In this document: one piece after another, positions 35,741 to 46,321 of the stretch
How positions within the stretch are numbered: position 1 is the first letter of the stretch
Layout: each line of letters begins with the position of its first letter
Origin: Desertivirga brevis
GTDB lineage: Bacteria > Bacteroidota > Bacteroidia > Sphingobacteriales > Sphingobacteriaceae
Direction: 5' to 3'
Assembly (NCBI RefSeq): GCF_017355835.1
Contig: NZ_JAFEWF010000017.1
Coordinates: forward strand, 1 to 64,000
Length of the DNA stretch: 64,000 nucleotides
Translations under genes and position numbers: made by a program
The notes under the pieces: model-generated
Told to the model about the DNA's origin: nothing
The model's input: the letters and a program-made list of their open reading frames with translations, nothing else
The model's database searches: none

Positions 35741-36841
35741 CTACCCTTTGGAAGCTATTTTCAAAACTTCCCTTGCAATCACTTCGTCTGCATTCGGCAA
35801 GGCTAGCTTGCCTATACTATTACTTAGTGCTGTGCACGTTGCAGGATCCCCAATCAACGCTATTGCTTTTTCAACAAGCTCCTCCTCTGCAACTGCATCT
35901 CTCACAAGGATTGCTGCATTATTATCAACCAGAGCCATTGCATTTTTAGTCTGATGATCTTCTGCAACATTCGGAGATGGCACCAGAATTACCGGTTTCC
36001 TTACCACATATAATTCAGCGATAGTACCTGCCCCAGCCCTTGAAATAATTACATCCGCGGCAGCGTAGGCATAGTCCATCCGGTTCAGAAACTCTAACAC
36101 AATAACATTTGTACCGGGCCTATCACCAACCTGCTTAATGATCGACGCATAGTAATACCTGCCAGTTTGCCAAATAAGTTGAATATCCTGATCAACCAGT
36201 TTCTTGAGTCCGGCAATCATAGCTTTATTCAACGTGCCAGCTCCAAGACTTCCCCCGGTTACCAGGATCGTTTTCTTATCAGCAGACAAGCCAAATGAGG
36301 ATAATGCCTCTTCTCTCTTCCCTTCTATATCCACAGATTGCTTTCTTATCGGATTTCCTGTTAACAAAAGGCTCTCTGCCGGAAAAAACTTATCCATCCC
36401 TTCAAATGCCACACATATTTTCTTTGCCTTTGCACCAAGTTTCTTATTAGTGATACCAGCATATGAGTTTTGCTCCTGTATCAAATAGGGAATGCCCATT
36501 TGACCGGCTGCATACAATAAAGGACCTGAAGCATATCCTCCAACACCTACCGCAACGTCGGGCTTGAATTCTTTTATAATAGATCTGGCTTTTAATAAGC
36601 TTTTCAACATCTTTATTGGAAGCATAAAATTCTTCCACAAGGCTTTTCGTTGAAATCCCTGAATATCCAGACCGATAATTTTGTAACCAGCTGCCGGCAC
36701 CTTCTCCATCTCCATTCTTCCGTTAGCTCCAACGAAAAGAATTTCAATCGCAGGATCAATACGCTTCAAGGCATTTGCAATTGCAACTGCCGGGAAGATA
36801 TGTCCTCCGGTTCCACCTCCGCTAATGATTACCTTTGTCAT
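35741..36841 (-). CDS. murG: UDP-GlcNAc: undecaprenyl-PP-MurNAc-pentapeptide GlcNAc transferase
   Basis: A GT-B glycosyltransferase that turns lipid I into lipid II at the inner face of the membrane. The glycine-rich loop SGGGTGGHIFPAVAIA is at residues 7-22, a second GGSLGAGTLN loop is near 197, and the donor site motif includes ISRAGAGTIAEL near 265. Length 366 is typical. It is followed by the repeat region and then murC. Confidence 0.97.
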   Translation of the reverse strand: MTKVIISGGGTGGHIFPAVAIANALKRIDPAIEILFVGANGRMEMEKVPAAGYKIIGLDIQGFQRKALWKNFMLPIKMLKSLLKARSIIKEFKPDVAVGVGGYASGPLLYAAGQMGIPYLIQEQNSYAGITNKKLGAKAKKICVAFEGMDKFFPAESLLLTGNPIRKQSVDIEGKREEALSSFGLSADKKTILVTGGSLGAGTLNKAMIAGLKKLVDQDIQLIWQTGRYYYASIIKQVGDRPGTNVIVLEFLNRMDYAYAAADVIISRAGAGTIAELYVVRKPVILVPSPNVAEDHQTKNAMALVDNNAAILVRDAVAEEELVEKAIALIGDPATCTALSNSIGKLALPNADEVIAREVLKIASKG

Positions 36842-36847
36842 ATTTTA

Positions 36848-36945
36848 AAAATGATAGAATGAGTGAATGAATGAATGAATGAGTGAATGAAAGAATAAAT
36901 GATTCCATAACTAATTCTATTAATCAATCCTTCTATCCTTCATTC
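36848..36945. repeat. GAATGAATG / CATTCATT fold-back repeat between ftsW and murG
   Basis: A GAATGAGTGAATGAATGAATG tract (about 36853-36895) faces CCTTCTATCCTTCATTCATT (about 36928-36950). A similar unit is at 7346-7410. It lies in a 106-base gap in the dcw operon. Confidence 0.55.
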
Positions 36946-36947
36946 AT

Positions 36948-38144
36948 TTATATCTCTCCTACTATTACTTTATTGTCTCTCTTATTTTTTGTTTTTTCTT
37001 CTGTTGTGTCAGTAGCGGTGCCTGCCTTCCTCTTTTCCTCCACATCGCGACTTACACTTAAAATAATTCCGAAGGCCACGCTGGTAAATAAAATTGAGGT
37101 ACCTCCCATACTTACCAAAGGAAGTGGAACCCCTGTTACTGGCCCCAGTCCAACAGCTACGGCCATGTTTGCAAAAGCCTGTATTGTTAAGCTAAAACTT
37201 AGCCCTGCTGCTAACAAAGCACCAAAAGCCTTGGGACTAGCAGTTACAATCAATATGCACCGGTAGAGAAAGACCAGGTAAATTACAATTAAACCTACTC
37301 CTCCAACGAGACCATACTCTTCAATGATCAATGCAAAGACGAAATCCGAATACGGGTGAGGCAAGAAATTGCGTTGGGTACTATTACCAGGCCCCTTGCC
37401 GAAAATTCCTCCTGTTGCTATTGCTATCTTTGATTGATTCCCCTGGAATGCCTTGTCTTTGTCCGCCAGCTCTGGATGCAAATAAGTGTTGATACGCGAT
37501 TTATAGGTCTCCCTTCTTGGTCCCAGAAAAATAACTCCCATCAACAGAATAAGTCCCCCAAGGCAAACGATCAAAATCTGCTTTATGCTAATGCGTCCTA
37601 TTATGAGCAATAATATGCTTACTCCAAAAAGCATTATTGCTGTTGAAAGGTTCGCCAATGCAATTAGAATGAACACCAAGCAAACTGAGCCCATAATGGG
37701 GAGGAAAGCATCCTTTACATCCTTTATATTCTCTTGCTTCCTTGTAAGCATCCTGGCCAGGAAAGTTATCAGCGCTAACTTGGCCATATCGGATGTTTGG
37801 AATGTTTGATTAATAACAGGAATGGTCACCCAGCGACTTGCCTGATTGACCGAAGCACCAAATAGTAGAGTATAAAGCAACAAGGGGATCGTAATGATCA
37901 TCAAGATCTTTGATATTCCGGCATAGTACCGGTAATCAAGAAGATGTGAAAAATACATCAAGGCCACCCCACCTACAATAAAAATCAGGTGTTTCATCAG
38001 GAAAGCCTCCGTCCCTACGCCTTTCTTATAAGCGAGTGTTCCCGTAGCACTATACACAGCCAGAAGCGACCAGATTGAGAGTACAATCACAATCAGCCAA
38101 ATCCAGCGATCCCCTTTCGTCTTATTTAAAATTGCGTTAAACAT
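36948..38144 (-). CDS. ftsW: Lipid II polymerase FtsW
   Basis: A SEDS-family glycosyltransferase that polymerises septal peptidoglycan together with the FtsI transpeptidase. It has about 10 membrane helices in 398 residues, and the conserved PFVSMGGTS-like motif reads LPLVSMGGTSILFT near 350, with the GPVTGVPLPL loop just before. The cluster position fits FtsW rather than RodA. The last 35 residues are a charged cytoplasmic tail. Confidence 0.95.
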   Translation of the reverse strand: MFNAILNKTKGDRWIWLIVIVLSIWSLLAVYSATGTLAYKKGVGTEAFLMKHLIFIVGGVALMYFSHLLDYRYYAGISKILMIITIPLLLYTLLFGASVNQASRWVTIPVINQTFQTSDMAKLALITFLARMLTRKQENIKDVKDAFLPIMGSVCLVFILIALANLSTAIMLFGVSILLLIIGRISIKQILIVCLGGLILLMGVIFLGPRRETYKSRINTYLHPELADKDKAFQGNQSKIAIATGGIFGKGPGNSTQRNFLPHPYSDFVFALIIEEYGLVGGVGLIVIYLVFLYRCILIVTASPKAFGALLAAGLSFSLTIQAFANMAVAVGLGPVTGVPLPLVSMGGTSILFTSVAFGIILSVSRDVEEKRKAGTATDTTEEKTKNKRDNKVIVGEI

Positions 38145-38169
38145 TATATTTTGAGCTTCGGCTTCTATC

Positions 38170-39564
38170 TTATAATTCTCTTACTGCATCCTTGAATTGA
38201 TTTCCGCGGTCTTCGTAATTCCTGAACAAATCGAAACTGGCACATGCAGGAGAAAGCAGAACGGTGTCCCCTTTCTTAGCAAGGTGGTACGCAATCTGCA
38301 CCGCTTCTTCTGCAGAAAATGTATTAACAATCACCTCCACTTCATCCTCGAAAGCATCATGGATCCTTTTGTTATCTTTCCCTAAACAAACAATAGCTTT
38401 TACCTTAGATCTCACCAGGTCTAAAAGCATCGAATAGTCATTACCCTTATCCACTCCTCCAAGGATCAGAACAACATCACTATTCATGCTTTCCAGGGCA
38501 TACCATGTTGAATTAACGTTAGTTGCCTTTGAGTCATTAATAAAATCAATACCAGCAATTCGCGCAACATGCTCCAAACGGTGCTCGATGTTTTGGAAAT
38601 TACCCATGCTTTCACGGATGCTTTCATTACGCAGTTCAAGTGCCTTAGCAAGGATTCCTGAAGCCATAGAATTGTAGATGTTGTGTTTCCCTTGCAGAGC
38701 AAGATCGTTAATTGACATGTTGAATGTTTGTTGGTTTCCCAGGTTTATATAAATACTTTCGTTCGCTAAAAATGCGCCTAATGACAATTCCTTTAGTATT
38801 GAAAAGGGAAAGACTCCGGCGTTAACCGTATGTCGTTCGAGGCCCTTCACGGTTTCCTCATCGTCGGCACAGTATATAAAAATGTCGTTCTCTGTCTGGT
38901 TCTGCAGAATCCTAAACTTGGAATCCACGTAATTGTCCATCTTATAGTCGTATCGATCTAAATGATCAGGAGTAATGTTAAGCAACACAGCTATATCTGC
39001 TTTAAACTCATACATATCATCCAGCATGAAGCTGCTGATCTCCAGAACATAGTAGTCGAAGTTTTCTGTTGCTACCTGACGGGCAAAGCTTTTACCAATG
39101 TTCCCCGCAAGACCAACATTTAATCCAGCATTCTTAAGAATGTGATAAGAAAGCATGGTAGTGGTTGATTTTCCGTTCGAACCAGTAATGCAGATCTTTT
39201 TTGCATTAGTATATCTTCCGGCAAATTCGATCTCAGATATTACAGAGACACCTTTTTCCCTAAGCTTCTTGATCAGAGGAGCTTTTTCGGGGATTCCTGG
39301 ACTTTTAATTACCTCAATTGCTGATAATACCTTATCCTCTGTATGCTGTTTCTCTTCGAATGCTATTCCATGCTCTGATAATTCCGCTTTGTAAGAGTTT
39401 CCTATTTCACCCAGATCGGATACGAAAACATCAAAGCCTTGTTTCTTTGCTAACACTGCAGCCCCGGTACCGCTTTCACCAGCTCCAAGGATTACAATAA
39501 GGCCTTTCGCCTCTCCTGCAGGAAGCTCACCCATCGTCATATCTGTATTTTCCTTCCCTGCCAT
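38170..39564 (-). CDS. murD: UDP-N-acetylmuramoylalanine--D-glutamate ligase
   Basis: It adds D-glutamate to the peptidoglycan stem. The N-terminal Rossmann loop is VILGAGESGTGAAVLAKKQG, the ATP loop ITGSNGKSTTTML starts near residue 125, and later Mur ligase blocks such as NDSKATNVNSTWYALE are present. Length 464 is normal. The ATG of this gene shares one base with the stop of mraY at 39564 (TAATG). Confidence 0.96.
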   Translation of the reverse strand: MAGKENTDMTMGELPAGEAKGLIVILGAGESGTGAAVLAKKQGFDVFVSDLGEIGNSYKAELSEHGIAFEEKQHTEDKVLSAIEVIKSPGIPEKAPLIKKLREKGVSVISEIEFAGRYTNAKKICITGSNGKSTTTMLSYHILKNAGLNVGLAGNIGKSFARQVATENFDYYVLEISSFMLDDMYEFKADIAVLLNITPDHLDRYDYKMDNYVDSKFRILQNQTENDIFIYCADDEETVKGLERHTVNAGVFPFSILKELSLGAFLANESIYINLGNQQTFNMSINDLALQGKHNIYNSMASGILAKALELRNESIRESMGNFQNIEHRLEHVARIAGIDFINDSKATNVNSTWYALESMNSDVVLILGGVDKGNDYSMLLDLVRSKVKAIVCLGKDNKRIHDAFEDEVEVIVNTFSAEEAVQIAYHLAKKGDTVLLSPACASFDLFRNYEDRGNQFKDAVREL

Positions 39565-40805
39565 TAGCGTAGTTTAAGCGTTACGATAGTTAATACAGCG
39601 AGGATAATTCCTATGATCCAGAAGCGAGTTACAATCTTCGCTTCGTGATAACCTTTCTTTTGATAATGATGATGTAATGGAGACATCAGGAATATGCGCC
39701 GCCCCTCTCCAAACTTCTTCTTCGTGTATTTGAAATAGGAAACCTGCATAATAACTGACATATTTTCTACCAAGAAGATTCCGCAGAGGATTGGAATAAG
39801 CATTTCTTTACGAATCATGATCGCAAAGGCTGCAATGATTCCACCGATTGCCAAGCTTCCTGTATCTCCCATAAAAACTTGAGCAGGGAATGAGTTATAC
39901 CAGAGGAAGCCTACGCAAGCACCGACGAAGGCACCTGCAAATATCACCAGCTCGCCTGAGTTGGGGATATAAATGATATTCAGATATTCTGAGATAATAG
40001 TGTTACCAGACACATAAGCGAGAATGCCCAAGGTAGCCCCAATTACAGCAGAGGTACCAGTAGCTAGCCCATCAATCCCGTCCGTAATATTTGCTCCGTT
40101 TGAAACTGCTGTAATTATTAAAATTACAAAAAACAGGAACACTACAAGAGCGTACTTCTCATATCCCTCACCCAAAAACTTGAGCACTTTTGAATAATCA
40201 AACTCGTTGTTTTTATAAAAAGGAATATTAGTTTTTGTTGATTTTAAGTTTTGAGTAAAATAGTACTCATTTCCTCGCTGATGCACTTCAAGAGGAGCTG
40301 TATTGGTTGTGGGTAAAGTAACCGCCTGCCTTACAACAATATCAGGATGAAAATACATAGTCCAACCAATAATCAAAGCAAGCCCAACCTGGCCCATGAT
40401 CTTAAACCGGCCTGCCAGTCCCTCCTTATCCTTCTTAAATACTTTGATATAATCGTCTATAAATCCAATTGTTCCCATCCAAACAGTGGTCACAATCATT
40501 AAAATCACATAGATATTTTCAAGTTTAGCAAATAACAATGTAGGGATCAGAATACCTAACAAGATTATAATACCACCCATTGTTGGAGTGCCTTGTTTCT
40601 GCATCTGGCCTTCCAAACCAAGGTTACGAACAGTTTCCCCTACTTGCTTCGCTCTGAGTATCTTAATTAGCCTATTACCGTAAATGGTTGTAAATAACAG
40701 AGACACGATAATAGACATAGCTGTACGGAAGGAGATGTAGTAGAAAACTCCAGCCCCGGGCACGTCATATTCTCTGTCTAACCAGGTGAATAAGTAATAC
40801 AGCAT
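39564..40805 (-). CDS. mraY: Phospho-N-acetylmuramoyl-pentapeptide transferase
   Basis: The integral membrane enzyme that makes lipid I. About 10 helices and the catalytic aspartates in [12 protein letters not shown] (residue 115 region) and [12 protein letters not shown] are clear, as is the HHHYQKKG motif near 378. It is 413 residues, about 50 longer than E. coli MraY (360); the additional sequence is a soluble stretch near residues 160-200, which is common in this phylum. Both ends share one base with the neighbouring Mur genes. Confidence 0.96.
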   Translation of the reverse strand: MLYYLFTWLDREYDVPGAGVFYYISFRTAMSIIVSLLFTTIYGNRLIKILRAKQVGETVRNLGLEGQMQKQGTPTMGGIIILLGILIPTLLFAKLENIYVILMIVTTVWMGTIGFIDDYIKVFKKDKEGLAGRFKIMGQVGLALIIGWTMYFHPDIVVRQAVTLPTTNTAPLEVHQRGNEYYFTQNLKSTKTNIPFYKNNEFDYSKVLKFLGEGYEKYALVVFLFFVILIITAVSNGANITDGIDGLATGTSAVIGATLGILAYVSGNTIISEYLNIIYIPNSGELVIFAGAFVGACVGFLWYNSFPAQVFMGDTGSLAIGGIIAAFAIMIRKEMLIPILCGIFLVENMSVIMQVSYFKYTKKKFGEGRRIFLMSPLHHHYQKKGYHEAKIVTRFWIIGIILAVLTIVTLKLR

Positions 40806-42265
40806 TAGCTTAATAAGTTAAATTGTTCTGTTAAAATCGCTTTATCATCAAAAGGATACTTCACCCCTTTTATTTCCTGATATTTCTCGTGTCCTTTTCC
40901 CGCTAAAAGAATGATATCACCAGTTTTAGCCAAATGGCAGGCAGTGCGTATTGCTTCCTTGCGGTCCACTATAGTCAAAACCTTTTTCTTGTTTGTTAAT
41001 GTTAACCCGGATTCCATTTCTTCAATAATGAATTCAGGTTCCTCAGAACGGGGATTATCAGAGGTTAAGATCACTTTATCGCTCCACTCAGATGCTACCT
41101 GGGCCATCAACGGACGTTTCGCCCTATCCCGGTCTCCACCGCATCCAATGATGGTAATTACTTGCTCTGTTCCCTTTCGAATATTTTGAATGGTACTAAG
41201 CACATTTTGCACTGCATCGGGAGTATGTGCGTAATCTATAATTCCTATAACTCCATTAGGAGACACGATATAGTCGAACCTTCCCTCAGCACCCGATAAA
41301 CGACTTAATACTGTCAGAACTTTGGTACTGTCCTGCTCCAGAAGCATCGCTGTTCCATACACTGCTAATAAGTTATAGGCATTGAAGCTCCCTACAAGCT
41401 TAAACCATACCTCCTGGTGGTTAACCTCCAACAACAACCCTGAAAATTGATTTTCAATGATCTTACCTTTGAAATCAGCCAGTCCCCTTAACCCGTAAGT
41501 CTTCTCATGGGCCTTCGTATTTTGAAGCATCACTTTACCATTCTTGTCGTCGGCATTTGTAAGAGCAAAGGCAGTTTTTCCCAATCCATCAAAAAAGGCC
41601 TTTTTAGCCTTTATATAAGCATCAAAAGTTTTATGGAAATCCAGGTGATCATGACTGATATTAGTAAACACCCCACCAGTAAAATTCAGCCCCTCAATTC
41701 GATGTTGAACAACTGCATGAGAGCTTACTTCCATGAAACAGTAATCACAACCCGTAGCAACCATGTCTGCCAGAAGCTTATTTAAAGCAACTGGATCAGG
41801 CGTAGTATGAGTTGATGGCACAACTGTAGTGTGGATATGATTTTGAACAGTTGATATTAATCCTGTCTTATACCCTAGCTCCTCAAACAATTTATATAAA
41901 AGGGTCGCAACAGTGGTTTTCCCATTGGTCCCCGTTACTCCTACCAGCTTAAGATCAGCAGAAGGGTTATCATAAAAGTTCGCTGCAATTCGCCCCAGGG
42001 CGACAGCAGAGTTCTCTACTCTTATAAAAATCACTTCACTATTAGCTTCAGCAGGGATTTCCTCACAAACAATAATTGAAGTACCCAGTGCTGTTGCTTT
42101 GTCAATATAATCGTGACCATCGGCTACAGTACCTCGAACAGCAACAAACAATGAACCCGCTACTGCCTGCCTTGAGTCAAAGCAAACAGAGTGCACTTCG
42201 GAGTTACCTGAGCCTTTTTGCTCCAATACCTTAACGCCTTCCAGTAGTTCTTTTAATTCTTTCAT
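40805..42265 (-). CDS. murE: UDP-MurNAc-Ala-Glu--meso-diaminopimelate ligase
   Basis: It adds the third stem residue. The ATP loop [15 protein letters not shown] is near residue 109, and the DNPRSEEP motif near 405 is the signature that recognises meso-diaminopimelate rather than lysine, so the organism uses DAP-type peptidoglycan. Length 486 is usual. Its start codon shares one base with the ftsI stop (42265). Confidence 0.96.
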   Translation of the reverse strand: MKELKELLEGVKVLEQKGSGNSEVHSVCFDSRQAVAGSLFVAVRGTVADGHDYIDKATALGTSIIVCEEIPAEANSEVIFIRVENSAVALGRIAANFYDNPSADLKLVGVTGTNGKTTVATLLYKLFEELGYKTGLISTVQNHIHTTVVPSTHTTPDPVALNKLLADMVATGCDYCFMEVSSHAVVQHRIEGLNFTGGVFTNISHDHLDFHKTFDAYIKAKKAFFDGLGKTAFALTNADDKNGKVMLQNTKAHEKTYGLRGLADFKGKIIENQFSGLLLEVNHQEVWFKLVGSFNAYNLLAVYGTAMLLEQDSTKVLTVLSRLSGAEGRFDYIVSPNGVIGIIDYAHTPDAVQNVLSTIQNIRKGTEQVITIIGCGGDRDRAKRPLMAQVASEWSDKVILTSDNPRSEEPEFIIEEMESGLTLTNKKKVLTIVDRKEAIRTACHLAKTGDIILLAGKGHEKYQEIKGVKYPFDDKAILTEQFNLLS

Positions 42266-44388
42266 TATTGTAGTTCAATCGTCACAGGATATCCTGCAAC
42301 TGTACGTACACCCGGCACAATAGATTGTTTAACAACTTTACCGCTTCCTTTTACCACAGCCTTAAGGCCCGCACTGGTTAAAAGGAACATAGCATCCTTC
42401 AATCCCATCCCAGTCACATCGGGCACCACTCTTGGCCTAACCTTTATTTCTTTTAAATCAATACCATTATTTGTATCAACCTCACTTGCAATATCATTAT
42501 TAGCAGCCAGGTAAGATTTTACACCTAAGGCCTTGTATACCTTTTTAGCAGCAACATTGCTCCCTGCTTTTGTAGGCGGAGAAGTAGTATTACCAACATA
42601 TTTCAGGTTATTCACAGGATTGTACATTTCTACATCCTGGGAATAAATCTTATCAGCAACCTCACGAAATACGGGACCACTAACCAAAGCTCCATAGTAG
42701 GCCCCCTGAGGGTTCGTGATAACGACGATCATAGCGTATTTCGGCTTATCCGCGGGAAAATAACCGCAAAATGAAGCCTGGTAGGAACGTTTACCCCGAT
42801 AGCCTCTCGCCCCATCAGCAATTTGTGCCGTCCCGGTTTTCCCGGCAGCCTTATATAAAGAACTTTTCACGGTTGTCTTTCCTGATCCCTCTTCAACAAC
42901 CCCTTCAAGCATTCCTCTAAGTTTCGACAAAGTTTCATCCGAACAGATCTTTTCATCAATCACCTTAGTTTCAAAAACCTCAACAGGTTTACCCAATCTT
43001 TTGATCTCACGAACAAACTTTGGAGCCACCATTCTACCGTTATTTGCAACCGCATTATAAAAGGTAAGCATTTGCAAAGGAGTCATTTTCGACTCGTAAC
43101 CATACGCCATCTGGGCTAAACTTAAGCCCTTATACCAAGCTTTACTCTCAGGAGTCTTAATGTACGGTATACCCTCACCTGGAATTTCCAATCCCGCCTT
43201 CTCATGCAAATGCAACTCGCGCAACCGGTCAGTAAAACGTTCAGGTTCATTTTTATAATGGGTATAGATAAGCTTTGCAATCGCAGCATTTGAGGATTCT
43301 TCAAAAGCCCTCTTCACCGAAACCACTTTAAGACCAAGATGTGAGTCCTTCACCGTTTTAACCAATCTGTTCCGGTGATTATAAACTTTAAACAAACCAC
43401 CACCACAATCAACACGAGTACTGGTATCCACTTTGTGATCTTCCAGCAGGGCTAAATATGAAGCTAGCTTAAAGGTAGATCCTGGCTCTGCACTCTGCGC
43501 AATAGCGTAATTAAACTTCTCTTCGTATTGACCCTCGGAAACCTTTGTAAAGTTTGCAATCGCTCTAACCTCTCCAGTGGCCACTTCCATCAATACCACA
43601 CAACCATGATCAGCATCGCTCTTTATCAATTGCTTTCTTAATGCATTCTGCGCTACGTCCTGCATGTTAATATCAATGGTTGAAATAATATCAGCACCGT
43701 CCTTTGGTGCAATTTCCACTTCTTTATTAACCGGCATCCAAACCCCACCAGCAATACGCTGCATCAGTTGTCTGCCACTTTCACCGTCGATATAGCTCGA
43801 GTAAGCGCCTTCTAGCCCTACCGGCTGCACGTTTTCATTTTTATAACCTATTGTCCTCGCTGCAAGGGTCTTAAATGGAAGTATCCTTTTATTTTTCTGA
43901 ATAGTAATTAGCCCGCCTTTATATCTTCCAAGATTAAATACAGGGAAGGTGCGGATCACATTCAATTCCTGATGGGTTACCCTCCTTCTGATCAAAAGAT
44001 ACCTGGCCTTGTCTCTGCGTGCTTCACGCAGCATTCTTGAGTAATATCTCTGACTTTTATCTCCAAAATATCCCGAAAGCTTTTCCGCAAGGGAGTCTAC
44101 TTTCTCATAGAACACTTTGTCCTTCTCAATACCCGCTGCCAGCAAATCCATCCTCAACTCATATTCCGGAACAGAGGTTGCCAAAAGGCTTCCGTCTACC
44201 GAATAGATGTTTCCTCTAACAGCTTCGACATTAACATATTTCGTAGAGAGGCTATCAGCCATTGCTTTCCATTTACTCCCCTCCACTAGTTGAAGATGGA
44301 ACAGCTTGAACAACACAGCAAACGCAAGAAGTACGATCAACCCAAAGGCGATGTACACACGCAGCAATATGTCGGTCCTGATATTCAT
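42265..44388 (-). CDS. ftsI: Penicillin-binding protein (FtsI-like transpeptidase with PASTA domain)
   Basis: The septal class B transpeptidase. One membrane helix (about 10-32) is followed by the PBP dimerisation domain and the penicillin-binding domain with SxxK at Ser304-Lys307 (PGSTFK), SSN in EESSNAAIAK near 353, and KTGTAQI near 510. A C-terminal PASTA domain (last 60 residues, VPDVTGMGLKDAMFLL) is present, unlike E. coli FtsI. The 707 residues compare with 588 in E. coli. The gene starts 34 bases after ftsL. Confidence 0.95.
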   Translation of the reverse strand: MNIRTDILLRVYIAFGLIVLLAFAVLFKLFHLQLVEGSKWKAMADSLSTKYVNVEAVRGNIYSVDGSLLATSVPEYELRMDLLAAGIEKDKVFYEKVDSLAEKLSGYFGDKSQRYYSRMLREARRDKARYLLIRRRVTHQELNVIRTFPVFNLGRYKGGLITIQKNKRILPFKTLAARTIGYKNENVQPVGLEGAYSSYIDGESGRQLMQRIAGGVWMPVNKEVEIAPKDGADIISTIDINMQDVAQNALRKQLIKSDADHGCVVLMEVATGEVRAIANFTKVSEGQYEEKFNYAIAQSAEPGSTFKLASYLALLEDHKVDTSTRVDCGGGLFKVYNHRNRLVKTVKDSHLGLKVVSVKRAFEESSNAAIAKLIYTHYKNEPERFTDRLRELHLHEKAGLEIPGEGIPYIKTPESKAWYKGLSLAQMAYGYESKMTPLQMLTFYNAVANNGRMVAPKFVREIKRLGKPVEVFETKVIDEKICSDETLSKLRGMLEGVVEEGSGKTTVKSSLYKAAGKTGTAQIADGARGYRGKRSYQASFCGYFPADKPKYAMIVVITNPQGAYYGALVSGPVFREVADKIYSQDVEMYNPVNNLKYVGNTTSPPTKAGSNVAAKKVYKALGVKSYLAANNDIASEVDTNNGIDLKEIKVRPRVVPDVTGMGLKDAMFLLTSAGLKAVVKGSGKVVKQSIVPGVRTVAGYPVTIELQ

Positions 44389-44422
44389 AAGTGTCTGCTA
44401 AAACGGCTAAATAATGCTTTTT

Positions 44423-44830
44423 TTAATATTCGTTTTCTTTTATAATTACTTTTTTAGGAGGCTCTACCGGCTCGTGCAATCCCAGCGTATCTACTAGCTT
44501 GGCTACCTCAGTTTGTGTACTCTTCAGCATCAAATCTGCCTTTAAAGTCTTATAATCCCAGCTCAGCTCCTTCACCTCTTTGTTTAGCTTATCAATCGCC
44601 CTTATGTTCCTTTCCGCGAAGTGCCGGTTTGCGATATAGAACATTCCCAGCATGGCAAGAAAAACAATAAACGGAAGCGTTTCCGTAGCAGCCTCTTTTG
44701 AGACCACGCCCTCCATCAAGAGCGTTGTAAAAAAATTTTTCGGTAGTTCCGCCTTGACCTCCTTCTCCTCAAGCTGCACCTCTGGCTCAAACTCCTCTTC
44801 TTCTGATTCAGCTCTGAAACGGTTTGTCAT
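44423..44830 (-). CDS. ftsL: FtsL-like cell division membrane protein
   Basis: A small bitopic protein of 135 residues. An acidic N-terminal tail (residues 8-32) precedes one membrane helix (about 50-68, TLPFIVFLAMLGMFYIANRHF) and a periplasmic coiled-coil (about 75-115) typical of FtsL. Sequence similarity to E. coli FtsL is negligible; the call rests on topology and the place between rsmH and ftsI. Confidence 0.8.
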   Translation of the reverse strand: MTNRFRAESEEEEFEPEVQLEEKEVKAELPKNFFTTLLMEGVVSKEAATETLPFIVFLAMLGMFYIANRHFAERNIRAIDKLNKEVKELSWDYKTLKADLMLKSTQTEVAKLVDTLGLHEPVEPPKKVIIKENEY

Positions 44831-44917
44831 ATAAAAAATTCAAATTTAATAGTGCAAAAAGCTTCTCCGTGTCAAATTGGGTCAAACCTTACCGAGCCTA
44901 CCCATTCTGCCATTTAT

Positions 44918-45823
44918 CTAAAGCTTAACAGCTACCCTCAACTTTGCACTTCGTGCCCTGTTATTTATTAAAATTTCCTCTTGCGAAGCCACTATCGCCT
45001 TTCTTGTCACAGCCTCCAGTGGCTTAATTTCATTACCAAAGAAGTCCTTCTCAACCTCACCCTTAAACTTTCCCTTTGATATAAAATTTTTCACCAACCT
45101 ATCTTCAAGAGAGTGATAAGACATAATTACCAGTCTTCCTCCAGGCTTCAACACATCTATAGATTGATTCAAAAACTCCTGCAATGCTTCAAGCTCCTGG
45201 TTCACCTCTATTCTGAGGGCCTGAAATACTTGCGCTAAATACTTATGTTCTTTCCCTTTTGGAATAAGCTTTTTTATAACCTCTTTCAATTCAGCGATAG
45301 TCTCTATAGGCCTGTTTAGTCTTGATGTTACGATCACCCTTGCAAGCGATTTTGCATTTTGGATCTCTCCATACATTCCAAAAATCCGGTGCAGGTCCTC
45401 CTCAGAGTAAACATTAACAACCTCCTTCGCATTTAAACTCCCGCCTTGGTCCATCCTCATATCCAACTCAGCATCAAAGCGAGTGGAAAACCCCCGCTCC
45501 GGCTGATCAAACTGATGTGATGAAACACCGAGATCAGCCAGAATACCATCTACAGGCAGTGCCTGATGCAGACGGCAATAGTTTTTTAGATAGCGGAAGT
45601 TTTGATCTATAAAGGTTAACCGATCATCTTGCGGAATATTCCTTTGCGCATCCACATCCTGGTCAAAAGCAAGCAATCTGCCTTTCTCCCCAAGATTCTT
45701 CAAAATCTCTCTTGAATGGCCTCCACCGCCAAAAGTTACATCGACATACGTCCCTTCGGGTTTTATATCCAGCGACTCAATACACTCTTTCAGCATCACA
45801 GGAACGTGATAGTTAATCATCAT
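44918..45823 (-). CDS. rsmH: 16S rRNA (cytosine-1402-N4)-methyltransferase
   Basis: RsmH (MraW) methylates N4 of C1402 in 16S rRNA. The SAM-binding loop DVTFGGGGHSREIL is near residue 30 and DLGVSSHQFD near 95. The start may be ATG 45823 or the adjacent 45820 (M-M-I-N-Y-H); both overlap the last bases of mraZ. A sequence AAGGAGGG lies just upstream, though Bacteroidota ribosomes use Shine-Dalgarno pairing little. I reject the longer frame to 45841, since it adds only MAWEGG over mraZ coding sequence. Confidence 0.95.
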   Translation of the reverse strand: MMINYHVPVMLKECIESLDIKPEGTYVDVTFGGGGHSREILKNLGEKGRLLAFDQDVDAQRNIPQDDRLTFIDQNFRYLKNYCRLHQALPVDGILADLGVSSHQFDQPERGFSTRFDAELDMRMDQGGSLNAKEVVNVYSEEDLHRIFGMYGEIQNAKSLARVIVTSRLNRPIETIAELKEVIKKLIPKGKEHKYLAQVFQALRIEVNQELEALQEFLNQSIDVLKPGGRLVIMSYHSLEDRLVKNFISKGKFKGEVEKDFFGNEIKPLEAVTRKAIVASQEEILINNRARSAKLRVAVKL

Positions 45824-46277
45824 CCCTCCTTCCCAGGCCACCCATTACTTCCTCTGCCAGATTCGCAAAGTTTTCAGGTTCGTTATCCATTTGGGCATCA
45901 TAAGCATCCTTAGCCCAAACTTCTATCTTGTTAAATTGCGAAGACAATACTACATCTGATCCAATTTCAGCATAATCGAGCAATGACTTAGGTAGCAATA
46001 CTCTACCAGCAGCATCCAGAGTTAACTCCGTTGCGCCACGAGTAAAATAGCGAATGAATTCCCTCGTTTTCTTTTCGTACTGATTAAGCTTACTCAAATC
46101 CTCCATTATTTTATCCCACTCACTGCGGGTATACACCACCAGATGCTTCTCGAACCCTCTGTTAATCACCAATCCTTCCTTCTCTGCTTCGGGCATTTGC
46201 CTGCGCAGACCTGAAGGCAGCATCATTCTGCCTTTAGCGTCAAGTTTGCATTCAAATTCTCCTAAGAAGTGAGACAT
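45813..46277 (-). CDS. mraZ: Transcriptional regulator MraZ
   Basis: A 154-residue protein with two AbrB-like SpoVT domains (about 5-55 and 78-125); FECKLDAKGRMMLPSGLRR and ELTLDAAGRVLLPKSLLDYA are the two signature loops. MraZ forms rings and represses its own dcw promoter in E. coli. Here it leads the cluster and faces a set of GTGG repeats upstream that match the known MraZ site style. The last 8-11 bases overlap rsmH. Confidence 0.95.
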   Translation of the reverse strand: MSHFLGEFECKLDAKGRMMLPSGLRRQMPEAEKEGLVINRGFEKHLVVYTRSEWDKIMEDLSKLNQYEKKTREFIRYFTRGATELTLDAAGRVLLPKSLLDYAEIGSDVVLSSQFNKIEVWAKDAYDAQMDNEPENFANLAEEVMGGLGRRDDD

Positions 46278-46321
46278 CAGGGTTCTAGACTATTTAACAG
46301 AGTAAAAGTAAAAAGCTTTTA

